In this document: piece after piece, positions 26,986 to 36,367 of the stretch | Layout: every line of letters begins with the position of its first letter | How positions within the stretch are numbered: the first letter of the stretch is position 1 | Source: FEN-1219 sp963817615 | GTDB lineage: Bacteria > Pseudomonadota > Gammaproteobacteria > Steroidobacterales > Rariloculaceae | Length of the DNA: 64,000 nucleotides | Direction: 5' to 3' | NCBI GenBank assembly: GCA_963817615.1 | Contig: CAWFPH010000002.1 | Location: 1,488,001-1,552,000 of the forward strand | Made by a program: the position numbers and the translations under genes | The notes under the pieces: model-generated | Database searches by the model: none | What the model saw: only the letters and a program-made list of their open reading frames with translations | Told to the model about the DNA's origin: nothing

Positions 26986-28506
26986 ATGGAGCCGCGCAAC
27001 AGGGCGCTCGTGCTGACCCCGAGCCAGTCGGACGGCGAGTATGCGACGCTGTTTCTGCGTCAAAGCGGCATCGATGCGACGGCGTTCCATGACGCCCAGC
27101 GTTTGTCGGTAGCCCTCCGCGAAGGCGCGGGCTGCCTCGTGATGATTCAGGAAGCGCTGACCGACTCCGAGATACCCGTGTTGAGCGATGCCCTGTCGCG
27201 CCAGCCGACGTGGTCGGACTTGCCGTTGATCGTCGTCGCAAACGACATCGGCATCTTCGGGGCGCTGATCGGGCGCGTGTTCCCGACGTCGGGCAATGTC
27301 ACCCTGCTCGAGCGCCCGTTGAATCCGCATGCGTTCGTTTCCGCCGTGCAAATGGGTCTTCGCGCCGCGCACAGGCAGCACGAGGTCGCCGACCTGCTCG
27401 CGCAACGCGAGCAAGCGCTGCAGCAGCGCGACGAGTTTCTCGCCATGCTCGCCCACGAGCTGCGCAATCCGCTCTCGCCGATGCGCAATGCCGTCTACAT
27501 TCAGCGGCAGCTCGCGGTCGACGACCCGCTGTTCGGCAAGACGCGCGACGTGCTCGATAGGCAAGTGACGCATCTGAGCCGGATGGTCGACGACCTCACC
27601 GATGTGGCGCGATTGGAGCGCGGCAAGGTCAGGCTGCAAGTGAGGCGGGTCGATCTGAACGACGTCGTGTCCGCCGCGGTCGAGTCTTGCGTGCCCGCCG
27701 TCGGCGGCGCGGGCCAGGTCGTCGAGCTCGAGCGCGCGGCGGCACCGCTCGCCGTCGATGCCGACCCCGTTCGCCTCGAGCAAATCATCTGCAACCTGAT
27801 TCACAACGCGTCGAAATTCTCGCCCGCGGGGGGCAAGATCCGGATCCGCTGCTCCGCGAGCGAGCGGCAAGCGCTCATCGCGATCAGCGACGAGGGCGTG
27901 GGATTCGATTCCGCGGCCGCCGAGAACCTCTTCGAGTTGTTCTCGCAGGCTCACTCGACGCTCGAGCGGGCCGGCGGCGGCCTCGGCATAGGGCTCACGA
28001 TTGCGCGGCGGCTCGCGGAGCTGCACGGCGGCTCGATCACGGCTCGCAGCGCCGGGGCCGGCAAAGGGGCGACTTTTACCGTGTGCCTGCCGTTGGGCGC
28101 GGGCACGCGCGAGCACCCGGCGCAGGCCGCACCGCAATTCACGCCGCCGCCCGCCCGCCGCATCGTCGTGATCGACGACAACGAGGACATCCGCGACACG
28201 CTGCTGTTGATGCTGACGATGTGGGGACATCAGGTCGAGGTCGCCGCGGACGGCGACAGCGGTCTCGCGCTCGTCCTGCGCGATCGTCCGGACGTCGCGC
28301 TGATCGACATCGGCTTGCCGGCGATGAACGGCTATGAAGTGGCTCGATCCATTCGCCGCAGTGGGCTTCACGAGGAAATCCGCTTGATCGCGCTCACCGG
28401 CTACGGGCAGCCGGCCGACAAGCAGCGCGCGACGGATGCCGGGTTCGACGCGCACCTCTTGAAGCCGATCGCACCGGCGATCTTGGCCGACGCCCTCGCC
28501 AGTTGA
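26986..28506 (+). CDS. hybrid histidine kinase with C-terminal receiver
   Basis: The 506-aa protein lacks membrane segments. Residues about 1-125 look like a degenerate receiver without a phospho-acceptor aspartate. The HisKA domain has H-box FLAMLAHELRNPLSP. HATPase boxes are QIICNLIHNASKFS, DEGVGFD and GGLGIGL. The C-terminal receiver has its aspartate in VALIDIGLPAMNGYEV. It is a cytoplasmic kinase, presumably receiving its cue from the KaiC-like protein encoded 6 bp upstream. No DNA-binding output domain is present, so a separate output is needed. Confidence 0.9.
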   Translation: MEPRNRALVLTPSQSDGEYATLFLRQSGIDATAFHDAQRLSVALREGAGCLVMIQEALTDSEIPVLSDALSRQPTWSDLPLIVVANDIGIFGALIGRVFPTSGNVTLLERPLNPHAFVSAVQMGLRAAHRQHEVADLLAQREQALQQRDEFLAMLAHELRNPLSPMRNAVYIQRQLAVDDPLFGKTRDVLDRQVTHLSRMVDDLTDVARLERGKVRLQVRRVDLNDVVSAAVESCVPAVGGAGQVVELERAAAPLAVDADPVRLEQIICNLIHNASKFSPAGGKIRIRCSASERQALIAISDEGVGFDSAAAENLFELFSQAHSTLERAGGGLGIGLTIARRLAELHGGSITARSAGAGKGATFTVCLPLGAGTREHPAQAAPQFTPPPARRIVVIDDNEDIRDTLLLMLTMWGHQVEVAADGDSGLALVLRDRPDVALIDIGLPAMNGYEVARSIRRSGLHEEIRLIALTGYGQPADKQRATDAGFDAHLLKPIAPAILADALAS

Positions 28507-28977
28507 GCTCGGCGCCGGCCGCCGGTTGATCTCGCCGAGGACCGCGGCTCGGCTGCGCCTCCGCGGTGGGGGAGCTCCTGAACGATTCTCATTCAATCAC
28601 CGCTTCGGTGCAGGCAGCGGCGCCGTTCGCTCGGGCGATGTGACGAACGTATGACGCCTCTGCGAGCGCTCGCTGCCGGCGCACGGCGGCGGAAAGGCAT
28701 TGCCGCAGCGGCTCGGAAATCTGCGCGTAACATGGCTCCGCCGACGCGCCGTCGACTCGGGATGCGGCGCGAAGTCGACCGGCCCCGAGCAGCTGCCCGG
28801 CGGCACTTCGAGCGGCAGGCCGTGAGATCGTTGGGCGAACGTGCTCTTGGCGGCGCGGCTGCCGGTGCGCCCGCGAGGCGGCGAGTCTCCGAACGCGGCG
28901 CGCTATTGTGGCGGGGGGCTCGATTTCCTAATCTGTGCCGTTTCGACGGGCGCAAGAGGCGTCTCGAGGACTCCCGC
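28507..28977. other. 471-bp intergenic region, no gene recognised
   Basis: Between the kinase and the polyamine operon I see no convincing coding region on either strand; open frames here are arginine-rich GC artefacts. A 6-bp inverted repeat, GCCGAG / CTCGGC (28534-28553), could end the kinase transcript. The promoter of the next operon should lie near 28900-28950, where the only AT-richer stretch occurs, but I cannot define boxes. Confidence 0.4.
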
Positions 28978-29949
28978 ATGGGCGCGATTTCCGATTTCAT
29001 CCGCCACCACTACCGGCATTTCAACGCGGCGGCGCTCGTCGACGCGGCCGATGCGTACGTGAAGCATCTGACCGACGGCGGTCAGATGCTCGTTACGCTT
29101 GCGGGTGCGATGAGCACGGCGGAGCTCGGCCTGTCGCTCGCGGAGATGATCCGTCGCGGCAAGGTGCATGCGATCTGCTGCACGGGCGCGAACCTCGAGG
29201 AGGACGTCTTCAACCTCGTCGCCCACGAGCACTACGTTCGCATTCCGCATTACCGGCATCTGTCGGCCCACGAGGAAGAGGGCTTGCTCGCGCGTCATCT
29301 GAACCGCGTCACCGACACCTGCATCCCGGAGTTCGAGGCGATTCGTCGCATCGAGGGCGCGGTGCTCGAGGAGTGGCAGCGCGCCGACACCTCGGACCAG
29401 CAGCTGTTCCCGCACGAGTTCATGTACAAGATCCTGCGCTCGGGCGTGCTCGAGCAGCACTACCAGATCGACGCAAAGGACAGCTGGCTGCTCGCGGCGG
29501 CGGAGCGCGAGCTGCCGATGTTCGTGCCGGGCTGGGAGGACTCGACGCTCGGCAACATCTTCGCGGCGCATTGCATCGCGCGAGACGTGCAAAACGTGCA
29601 CACCGTGCGCAGCGGCATCGAATACATGATGCTGCTCGCGGATTGGTATCAGAAGACGTCCAAGACGAGCTCGATAGGCTTCTTCCAGATCGGCGGCGGT
29701 ATCGCGGGCGATTTCCCGATCTGCGTCGTGCCGATGCTGCAGCAGGACTTGCAGCTCGAGCACACGCCGCGCTGGGGCTACTTCTGCCAGATCAGCGATT
29801 CCACGACGAGCTACGGCTCGTATTCCGGCGCGGTTCCGAACGAGAAGATCACCTGGGGCAAGCTGTCTGCCTCGACGCCGAAGTTCATCATCGAGTCCGA
29901 CGCGACCATTGTCGCGCCGCTGATGTTCGCCCACGTGCTCGGAGAGTAA
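28978..29949 (+). CDS. deoxyhypusine synthase-like protein
   Basis: Deoxyhypusine synthase relatives transfer an aminobutyl group from spermidine to a lysine or, in bacteria, to putrescine. The 323-aa protein keeps the lysine that forms the enzyme intermediate (K295 in ITWGKL, equivalent to human K329 in SWGKI). It has IGGGIAGDF (238-246) where eukaryotic enzymes have GGG followed by KHH, so spermidine contacts differ. Bacteria lack eIF5A. Placement 4 bp before speA suggests a polyamine enzyme, perhaps homospermidine-synthase-like. GAGGA lies before ATG 28978. Confidence 0.82.
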   Translation: MGAISDFIRHHYRHFNAAALVDAADAYVKHLTDGGQMLVTLAGAMSTAELGLSLAEMIRRGKVHAICCTGANLEEDVFNLVAHEHYVRIPHYRHLSAHEEEGLLARHLNRVTDTCIPEFEAIRRIEGAVLEEWQRADTSDQQLFPHEFMYKILRSGVLEQHYQIDAKDSWLLAAAERELPMFVPGWEDSTLGNIFAAHCIARDVQNVHTVRSGIEYMMLLADWYQKTSKTSSIGFFQIGGGIAGDFPICVVPMLQQDLQLEHTPRWGYFCQISDSTTSYGSYSGAVPNEKITWGKLSASTPKFIIESDATIVAPLMFAHVLGE

Positions 29950-29953
29950 AAGG

Positions 29954-31924
29954 ATGTCATCGCAGCCGAAGAAGTCGCACGCGCCGGTCGAGTGGACCGT
30001 CAGCGACGCCGTGGACCTGTATCGCATCGCGAGCTGGGGCGACCCGTTCTTTTTCGTGAACCAGCAGGGCCACATGGCCGTGCGGGCGCTGGACGAGGCG
30101 GGCACCACGATCGACGTGGTCGCGGTCGTCTCGGAGCTGCGCCGTCGCGGTGTGCAGTTCCCGGTGCTGCTGCGGTTCCAGGATGTGCTGCGCGCGCAGG
30201 TGCGGCGCATCAACGAGGCGTTCCGCAATGCGATCGCCGATGCGCAGTACGGCAACGTGTACCGCGGCATCTATCCGATCAAGGTCAACCAGCTCCACGA
30301 GGTCGTCGACGAGCTGCTCGACGCGGGCCGCCCGTACGGCATGGGCCTCGAATGCGGCTCGAAGGCCGAGCTGATCGCGACGCTGCCGCAGGTCGACGGC
30401 GACACGCTGCTCGTGTGCAACGGCGTCAAGGATCGCACGATGCTGTCGCTGATGATCGCCGGCCAAAAGCTCGGTCAGAACATCGTGCCGGTCATCGAGA
30501 AGTACTCCGAGTTCGTCGATCTCAAGGGCCTCGCTTTCAGCACCGGCTACATGTCGCAGCTCGGCGTGCGCGTGCGGCTCGCGACGCGCGGCTCGGGCCG
30601 GTGGTCGGAGTCCTCGGGCACGAACTCGAAGTTCGGCTTGAACGTGGCCGAGCTCATGCGCATGGTCAACGAGCTAGAGGCGAGCCGCCAGCAGGGCAAG
30701 CTCGTGCTGCTGCATTGCCACATCGGCAGCCAGATCGCGGACATTCAGGTGCTCAAGCAGGCGACCAAGGAGGTCACGCAGATCTACGCCCAGCTCGTGA
30801 AGCGCGGGATCGGGCTCAAATATCTCGACGTCGGCGGCGGCTTGGGCGTGAACTACGACAAGGGCCACTTCGAGGAGGACGCCGGCATCAACTACAGCCT
30901 CGAGGAGTACGCGAACGCGGTCATCTGGACGGTCAAGGAGGTCTGCGACGCGAACGGCGTGGCGACGCCCGTGGTCGTAACGGAGAGCGGCCGCGCGCTC
31001 ACCGCGCACCATTCGGTGCTGATCGTGCCGGTGCTCGGCGCGCACGCGAAGGACGACCCGACGCAGAGCCTCGTGGTCGCCGAAGGTTGCGCAGAGCCCG
31101 TGCACGCCCTGAACGGGATCCTCACGGCGCTGCCGAGGATGCGCAAGCAGTCGGAGCTGCTCGAGGCGTATCACGATGCCAACGAACGGCTCGAGGAAGT
31201 GCGGCAGCTGTTCACGCTCGGCTACTTGTCGCTCGAGCAGCGTGCGCTCGGCGAGAGCATCTACTGGCGGCTCTGCAGCGGGCTGCTGCGCGCGCTCAAG
31301 CGCAACGGCGATTCCTCGCGGACCGAGATCGTGGAGCTCGAGGACGCGCTCACCGACCAGTACCTCTGCGATTTCTCCGTGTTCCAGTCGATGCTCGACC
31401 ACTGGGCCATCGGCCAGCCGTTTCCGATCGTGCCGATCGACCGGCTCGACGAGCAGCCCGAGCGGCGAGCGCTGCTCGTCGATCTCACCTGCGACTCCGA
31501 CGGCAAAGTCAGCCACTACGTGTCGAGTCGCGACAATCGCTTTTTGCCGCTACACACGCCGCAGCAGGACGAGCCCTATTGCTTGGGCTTCTTCCTGATG
31601 GGCGCCTACGAGGACATCGTCGGCGACGCGCACAACTTGTTCGGCCGCGTGTCCGAGGCGCACATCTACGCGGACGCCGAGGAGCCCGGTAACTTCTGGA
31701 TCGAGAAGATCATCCACGGCACGGCCGTGCAGGACATGCTGGCGCAGGTGCAGTACTTCCCGAACGACTTGCACCGCCGCATGAGCGAGCTCGTGCGCGC
31801 AAAGATCCAGCAGAACATCGTGCGGCCGACGCAGGGCATGGAGATCCTCGATCAGTACATGGCCTGCTTCCCGCAGACCACCTACTGCAACCCGCGCGAC
31901 ATGGAACGAGAAGCGCAGCGATGA
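29954..31924 (+). CDS. speA: biosynthetic arginine decarboxylase
   Basis: SpeA decarboxylates arginine to agmatine with PLP, starting the agmatine route to putrescine. The 656-aa length is normal for the family. The PLP lysine lies in GIYPIKVNQLHEVV, the glycine-rich phosphate site is in YLDVGGGLGVNYD, and VVTESGRALTAHHSVL and the C-terminal SVFQSMLDHWAIGQPFPI are also typical. It sits 4 bp after the deoxyhypusine-synthase-like gene and overlaps aguB by ATGA, giving a coupled three-gene polyamine operon. Confidence 0.96.
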   Translation: MSSQPKKSHAPVEWTVSDAVDLYRIASWGDPFFFVNQQGHMAVRALDEAGTTIDVVAVVSELRRRGVQFPVLLRFQDVLRAQVRRINEAFRNAIADAQYGNVYRGIYPIKVNQLHEVVDELLDAGRPYGMGLECGSKAELIATLPQVDGDTLLVCNGVKDRTMLSLMIAGQKLGQNIVPVIEKYSEFVDLKGLAFSTGYMSQLGVRVRLATRGSGRWSESSGTNSKFGLNVAELMRMVNELEASRQQGKLVLLHCHIGSQIADIQVLKQATKEVTQIYAQLVKRGIGLKYLDVGGGLGVNYDKGHFEEDAGINYSLEEYANAVIWTVKEVCDANGVATPVVVTESGRALTAHHSVLIVPVLGAHAKDDPTQSLVVAEGCAEPVHALNGILTALPRMRKQSELLEAYHDANERLEEVRQLFTLGYLSLEQRALGESIYWRLCSGLLRALKRNGDSSRTEIVELEDALTDQYLCDFSVFQSMLDHWAIGQPFPIVPIDRLDEQPERRALLVDLTCDSDGKVSHYVSSRDNRFLPLHTPQQDEPYCLGFFLMGAYEDIVGDAHNLFGRVSEAHIYADAEEPGNFWIEKIIHGTAVQDMLAQVQYFPNDLHRRMSELVRAKIQQNIVRPTQGMEILDQYMACFPQTTYCNPRDMEREAQR

Positions 31925-32817
31925 CCGCGCCGCGCCCGCTCAAGGTCGGGCTCGTGCAGATGGCGATGGGCGAGGATCCCGCCGCAAACCTCGCGCGTGC
32001 GATCGACGGCGTGCGGGATGCGGCGAGCCGCGGCGCTGAGCTCGTGGTGCTGCCCGAGCTGTTTCGCTCGCGCTATTTCTGCCAGAGCGAGAACCCGGCG
32101 TTCTTTGCGCTCGCGGAGCCCGTGCCCGGGCCGAGCACCGAGGCGCTCGGGGCGGTCGCGAAGGAGCTTTCGATCACGCTCGTCGCGAGCCTGTTCGAGA
32201 AGCGCGCGGCCGGGCTGTTTCACAACACGGCTGCCGTGCTCGATGCGGAACAAGGTTACGTCGGCAAGTATCGCAAGATGCACATTCCCGACGACCCGCG
32301 GTATTACGAGAAGTATTACTTCACGCCCGGGGACCTCGGCTTCAAGACATTCCATACGAAGCCGGCCGAGCTCGGCGTGCTCGTCTGCTGGGACCAGTGG
32401 TATCCCGAGGCCGCGCGGCTCACGGCGCTGCAGGGCGCGGAGCTGCTGATCTACCCGACCGCGATCGGCTGGCATCCCGAGGAGAAGGCCGTGTACGGCG
32501 AGCGCCAGCATGCGGCCTGGGAAACCGTGCAGCGCAGCCACGCGATCGCGAACGGCTGCTTCGTGGTCGCCGTGAACCGCACGGGCTTCGAGCCGGACCC
32601 GCGAGGGGACGGCGGCATCGAGTTCTGGGGGCAGAGCTTCGTCGCGGCCCCCGACGGCCGCGTGCTCGAGCGCGCGACGGCGGCTGCCGAGACGGTGCTG
32701 GTCGTGGACGTCGACCTCGCGGAAATCGAAGCGAGTCGGACGGGCTGGCCGTTCTTCCGCGATCGGCGCATCGACGCGTACGGCCCAATCGTGCAACGAT
32801 TCGGCGACGGCGGATGA
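31921..32817 (+). CDS. aguB: N-carbamoylputrescine amidase
   Basis: AguB is a nitrilase-superfamily amidase that turns N-carbamoylputrescine into putrescine, CO2 and ammonia. The catalytic triad is visible: Glu in VVLPELFRSRYFCQ, Lys in GKYRKMHIPDDP and Cys in GVLVCWDQWYPEAAR. The 298-aa size fits. It overlaps the speA stop by 4 bp, so expression is coupled to agmatine production. With aguA upstream it completes arginine, agmatine, carbamoylputrescine, putrescine. Confidence 0.93.
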   Translation: MTAPRPLKVGLVQMAMGEDPAANLARAIDGVRDAASRGAELVVLPELFRSRYFCQSENPAFFALAEPVPGPSTEALGAVAKELSITLVASLFEKRAAGLFHNTAAVLDAEQGYVGKYRKMHIPDDPRYYEKYYFTPGDLGFKTFHTKPAELGVLVCWDQWYPEAARLTALQGAELLIYPTAIGWHPEEKAVYGERQHAAWETVQRSHAIANGCFVVAVNRTGFEPDPRGDGGIEFWGQSFVAAPDGRVLERATAAAETVLVVDVDLAEIEASRTGWPFFRDRRIDAYGPIVQRFGDGG

Positions 32818-32833
32818 CAGCGGAGATGCGGCC

Positions 32834-33619
32834 ATGACGATCGGGCGTCGCGAGCTCCTCAGGCTCGGCACTGCGCTTGGGCTGACCGCGCTCGGTGCGC
32901 CGCTTCGGGCCGAGGAGGTGCCGACCGCCGGGCTGATCTTTCCGCCCGCGAACTACCCGATCCCGCCGGATGCCAAGCGGCTGTTTCCGAGCGGTATACG
33001 TTTCATCGGCAACGGCCTCGGCTTCAACGGCATGACGATCGAGAGCTACGACGAGGCGATTCCGCGGGCGCTGCCGCGCGCCGAGGAGCTCGCGAAGCGC
33101 GGCGCGGATTTGGTTTCCCTGTTCGGCTCGTCGATCACCTTCTACAAGGGTGCGGCGTTCAACAAGGAGCTCACGGATCGGATCACCGCGGCCACCGGTC
33201 TGCCCGCTACGACCCAGAGCAACGGCTTGATCGACGGCCTGATGCATGTGAACGCGCGGCGCGTCGCGGTCTCGACGGCCTACACCGACGTCGTGACCGA
33301 GCGCTTGAAGATCTTTCTGGCGGAGCAAGGTTTCACGGTGGTTGCGGCCAAGGGCTTGGGCTACGAGCGGCTGCCGGAGGGCGCGGTCAACAACGAGGTG
33401 CTGCACAAGCTGGGCGTGGAGACCTATGCCGCGGCCGGGCATGCGGACGCGCTCGTGCTGTCGTGCGGCGGCCTGCACACGCTCGACGTGATCGTGCCGC
33501 TCGAGCGCTCGATCGGCGTGCCGGTCGTGTCCTCCACGCCGCACGGCCTCTGGCACTGCGCGCGCCTGCTCGGCGTGAACACGAAGATCGAAGGCTTCGG
33601 CATGGTGATGGCCGTCTAG
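32834..33619 (+). CDS. arylmalonate decarboxylase-like Asp/Glu racemase family protein, probably exported
   Basis: This 261-aa protein closely follows the arylmalonate decarboxylase pattern: RLFPSGIRFIGNGLGF, then VSLFGSSITFYKGAAFN, where a glycine (not cysteine) occupies the first active-site position, then the catalytic C211 in LVLSCGGLHTLD and VPVVSSTPHGLWH. One cysteine suggests a decarboxylase rather than a racemase. The N-terminus (GRRELLRLGTALGLTALGAP) looks like a twin-arginine signal, unusual for this family. It lies 16 bp after aguB, but its substrate is not obviously a polyamine. Confidence 0.8.
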   Translation: MTIGRRELLRLGTALGLTALGAPLRAEEVPTAGLIFPPANYPIPPDAKRLFPSGIRFIGNGLGFNGMTIESYDEAIPRALPRAEELAKRGADLVSLFGSSITFYKGAAFNKELTDRITAATGLPATTQSNGLIDGLMHVNARRVAVSTAYTDVVTERLKIFLAEQGFTVVAAKGLGYERLPEGAVNNEVLHKLGVETYAAAGHADALVLSCGGLHTLDVIVPLERSIGVPVVSSTPHGLWHCARLLGVNTKIEGFGMVMAV

Positions 33620-33739
33620 CGGCCGCGGCAATCTCCCTGAGCAGCTCTCCCGCGAGGCGCGCGCCGCCGCGCTCGTGGTAACGTTCGGACCGGCCGACCG
33701 CGTCCGCGGAGACGCGGCGCGCAATGGGGGGAGACAATC

Positions 33740-34924
33740 ATGATCAAGCGGATAGCCGCCGCGTCGGGGCTCGTCGGTCTATTGGCGTCGCTCGCGGCCG
33801 GCGCCCAGGCGCCGATCGCCACCGGCGGCGTGGCCGCGTCGAACACCGACCCGCCGTCCGGCGTCACGCCGCTGCCGGTCGACCTGTGGACCACCCAAAA
33901 CTTCTATTTCGACGCCAAGTACTGGGCCGATCCCCGCTACACGCGCTGCAACACGCCGAATCAGATCTGGGCGATGTGGTCGCCGCGCGAGCGCCGCGAG
34001 GGCGGCCACGGCGTCGGCGCTTGGGGCGACTGCAAGTTCGGCAAGACCGCGAAAGAGATCATGAGTCCGTATTCGTACAAGACGGCCGAGGAGCATTACG
34101 ACGCCCTGCTCGCGAAGGCGAAGGCGCGCGGCGGCCCCACCAAGCACACGCGCGCCGACACGCCGGATTGGGACGGTTGGTATGCGCGCGGCGCGCGCGA
34201 CGAGCAGTGGGTCTACGGCGGCAACCTGCTCGCCGGCACGATGATGTCGCTGCTGACGCCGGAGTACCAGAAGCGCATGGCGCAGCTCGTCTATCACGAG
34301 GGTGTCAGCAACGCGCCGCAGTGGATGGCGTCGTTTTGCTATCCCGAGGGCCTGATGCGCTGGTGGAGCGCGCCCGCGATCCGCGAGATCGAGGTGCTCA
34401 CCACGCCGAATCAGGTGCAATTTCTGAGCGGCGTCGCCGACAACTTCATCCGCAAGGTGCTCGTGGGCCGCCAGCACGTCCAGCAGGTGCCGCAGTGGTA
34501 CGGCGAGACCGTCGGCTTCTGGGACGGCGACACGCTCGTCGCGTGGACCGCGAACGTGCAAGCGTGGACGATCACGCATTCGATGTTCGAGTACAGCAAC
34601 TCGATGGAGGTCGTCGAGGTCGTGAAGCCGACCGCCGCGGGTCTCGAGGTGGAGGCCACGTTCTACGATCCCGAGGCGTTCGTCGCGCCGTTGCACACGG
34701 TCACGCCGTGGAACAAGGTCGGCGCACCCGACGACCCGGAGCGGCGTTACACGTTCGTCGAATGCCGTACGCAGAGCACGATCGTGCTCGGTAAGGACGG
34801 CCGGCCCACGCAGCTCACGCCGGCGGACGAAGGTTACATCGATTACTACGGACGTCCCTGGGCGCAGAACTGGGAGAAATATTTCGAGCAGGGCTGGAAG
34901 CACCCGGACGACGATACGCAGTGA
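33740..34924 (+). CDS. exported protein of unknown function
   Basis: The 394-aa protein has a Sec signal peptide (MIKRIAAASGLVGLLASLAAGA). It is tryptophan- and tyrosine-rich, and its C-terminal part has WYGETVGFWDGDTLVAWT and FVECRTQ. The GxWDGDTLV pattern recurs in a secreted family of proteobacteria whose function I do not know. It is separated by 120 bp from the decarboxylase-like gene and converges on ppa. No catalytic motif is recognisable. Confidence 0.72.
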   Translation: MIKRIAAASGLVGLLASLAAGAQAPIATGGVAASNTDPPSGVTPLPVDLWTTQNFYFDAKYWADPRYTRCNTPNQIWAMWSPRERREGGHGVGAWGDCKFGKTAKEIMSPYSYKTAEEHYDALLAKAKARGGPTKHTRADTPDWDGWYARGARDEQWVYGGNLLAGTMMSLLTPEYQKRMAQLVYHEGVSNAPQWMASFCYPEGLMRWWSAPAIREIEVLTTPNQVQFLSGVADNFIRKVLVGRQHVQQVPQWYGETVGFWDGDTLVAWTANVQAWTITHSMFEYSNSMEVVEVVKPTAAGLEVEATFYDPEAFVAPLHTVTPWNKVGAPDDPERRYTFVECRTQSTIVLGKDGRPTQLTPADEGYIDYYGRPWAQNWEKYFEQGWKHPDDDTQ

Positions 34925-34965
34925 CGAGCGCGCCGGGCCCGGCGCTCGACCGCGCTGCCCGCGCC

Positions 34966-35496
34966 CTAGGCTCTCTTGGCGCGCTCGATCGCTTCGACGA
35001 TCGCGTGCCGCGCCGCGTCGGCGTCGCCCCAATCGCCGATCTTGACCCACTTGCCGTCTTCGAGATCCTTGTAGTGCTCGAAGAAGTGCTCGATCTGGTG
35101 CAGCGTGATCGCCGGCACGTCGCTGTAGTTGGTCACGCCGACGTAGCGGCGCGTGAGGTGCGGTGACGGCACCGCGATGATCTTCTCGTCGTGGCCCGAG
35201 TTGTCCTCCATCACCAGCACGCCGATTGGACGCACGTTGATCACGCAGCCCGGAACGAGCGGCCGCGTGTTGCAGACGAGCACGTCGATCGGGTCGCCGT
35301 CCTCGGACAGCGTGTGCGGCACGAACCCGTAGTTGCCGGGAAACGCCATCGACGTATACAGAAACCGGTCGACCACCAGCGTCCCCGCCTCTTTGTCGAG
35401 CTCGTATTTGATGGGTGGACCGCCGACCGGAATCTCGATGATGACGTTCACGTCGTGCGGCGGGTTCTTGCCGATCTGGATCGCGTCGATGCGCAT
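34966..35496 (-). CDS. ppa: inorganic pyrophosphatase
   Basis: This family I soluble pyrophosphatase hydrolyses PPi and drives biosynthetic reactions. The 176-aa protein has the signature EDGDPIDVLV, KYELDKEAG, YGFVPHTL and DLEDGKWVKIGDW, with the metal-binding aspartates in place. ATG 35496 is the usual start. The open frame runs further upstream, but that part overlaps the next regulator gene in a different frame. It converges on the exported protein gene. Confidence 0.96.
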   Translation of the reverse strand: MRIDAIQIGKNPPHDVNVIIEIPVGGPPIKYELDKEAGTLVVDRFLYTSMAFPGNYGFVPHTLSEDGDPIDVLVCNTRPLVPGCVINVRPIGVLVMEDNSGHDEKIIAVPSPHLTRRYVGVTNYSDVPAITLHQIEHFFEHYKDLEDGKWVKIGDWGDADAARHAIVEAIERAKRA

Positions 35497-35606
35497 AGCG
35501 GGCCCCTGCGAAGCGTCGCGAGAGTGTACTACGCACGGTTCGTGCGCCGGCCGGTTGCGGGGGAGGGCTGATCGCGGCCGGCAGCGGCGGCGCGTCGGCT
35601 CGATCG

Positions 35607-36347
35607 CTACCGCTTGCCGCGGCGCAGCGCCGCGAACTTCGAGAACTCCCACGGCCTCACCGCGAGCACCGCGCCGCAGCTGCGGCGCTCGTCGAGCGGC
35701 AACAGCGCGTCGCGCCGGGCAAACTCGTCGAACTCGCGTGCGAGCCGGTCGATCGATTGCTGCATGGCCGCGAGCGAAGCGGGCGACAGCAGCCCGCCGA
35801 CGAAGCGGAATTGCTCGCCCGCGCCCGTGAACGGCGCGGCCAGGAACTCGCGCTGCACCTCGCTCTCGAAGAACCGCTGCACGGGGCCGTTGCGGCGCCA
35901 GGTGAAGTTGCGCGCGGTCAGGAGCTTCACGCGGTTGAACGGCATGAGCTCGATGATCCGTGCGCGGTGCAGCCGAATCAGGAGCCGCTCGAGCTCCGCC
36001 GCATCGATCGCGTAGCGCTCCACGATCGCGGGCAGCTGCCAGCCGTTCACGAGCAGGTAGGTGGTGAGCAGCAGCTTCGGGTCCGCGAGCAGCGCCTCCT
36101 CCTGTGCCGGCGTGAGCTCGGTCAGGAACTCGCGCCGCTCGTTCATGAGCTCGACCAAGTCCGCGATCTCCAGGCCGACTGCGCTCAAGATCTGCTCGAG
36201 ACGCTTGAGCGAGAAGGTCTGCTTCGCGAACAGCCTTTTGACGCTCGACTCGCTCAAGCCGAGCCGCGCCGCGAGCGCGGCGTAGGTGACGCCCTGCGCT
36301 TTCAGGTAGCGCTTCAGCTCGCCGATCAGCAGTGCGGCCTGGGCCAT
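35607..36347 (-). CDS. XRE-type helix-turn-helix transcriptional regulator
   Basis: The 246-aa protein has an N-terminal Cro/CI-type HTH (about 5-60; VTYAALAARLGLSESSVKRLF). Its mostly helical C-terminal half includes LLTTYLLVNGWQLPAIVERYAIDAAELERLL, which may be a second, winged-helix-like segment. It diverges from the DUF2339 gene over 149 bp and may regulate it or itself. It is followed by ppa after 110 bp on the same strand. The ligand is unknown. Confidence 0.82.
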   Translation of the reverse strand: MAQAALLIGELKRYLKAQGVTYAALAARLGLSESSVKRLFAKQTFSLKRLEQILSAVGLEIADLVELMNERREFLTELTPAQEEALLADPKLLLTTYLLVNGWQLPAIVERYAIDAAELERLLIRLHRARIIELMPFNRVKLLTARNFTWRRNGPVQRFFESEVQREFLAAPFTGAGEQFRFVGGLLSPASLAAMQQSIDRLAREFDEFARRDALLPLDERRSCGAVLAVRPWEFSKFAALRRGKR

Positions 36348-36367
36348 GCGCGCGGTTCGATTCGCAT

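Noticed and set aside
25621..28596. A 991-codon open frame on the minus strand
   Set aside because: It is fully antisense to the KaiC-like and kinase genes, which have clear domains. It is an artefact of high GC third positions.
28978..29949. Possible inactive deoxyhypusine synthase (missing lysine)
   Set aside because: The KHH stretch is missing, but the catalytic lysine itself is present at K295 in TWGKL, so it should not be called inactive.
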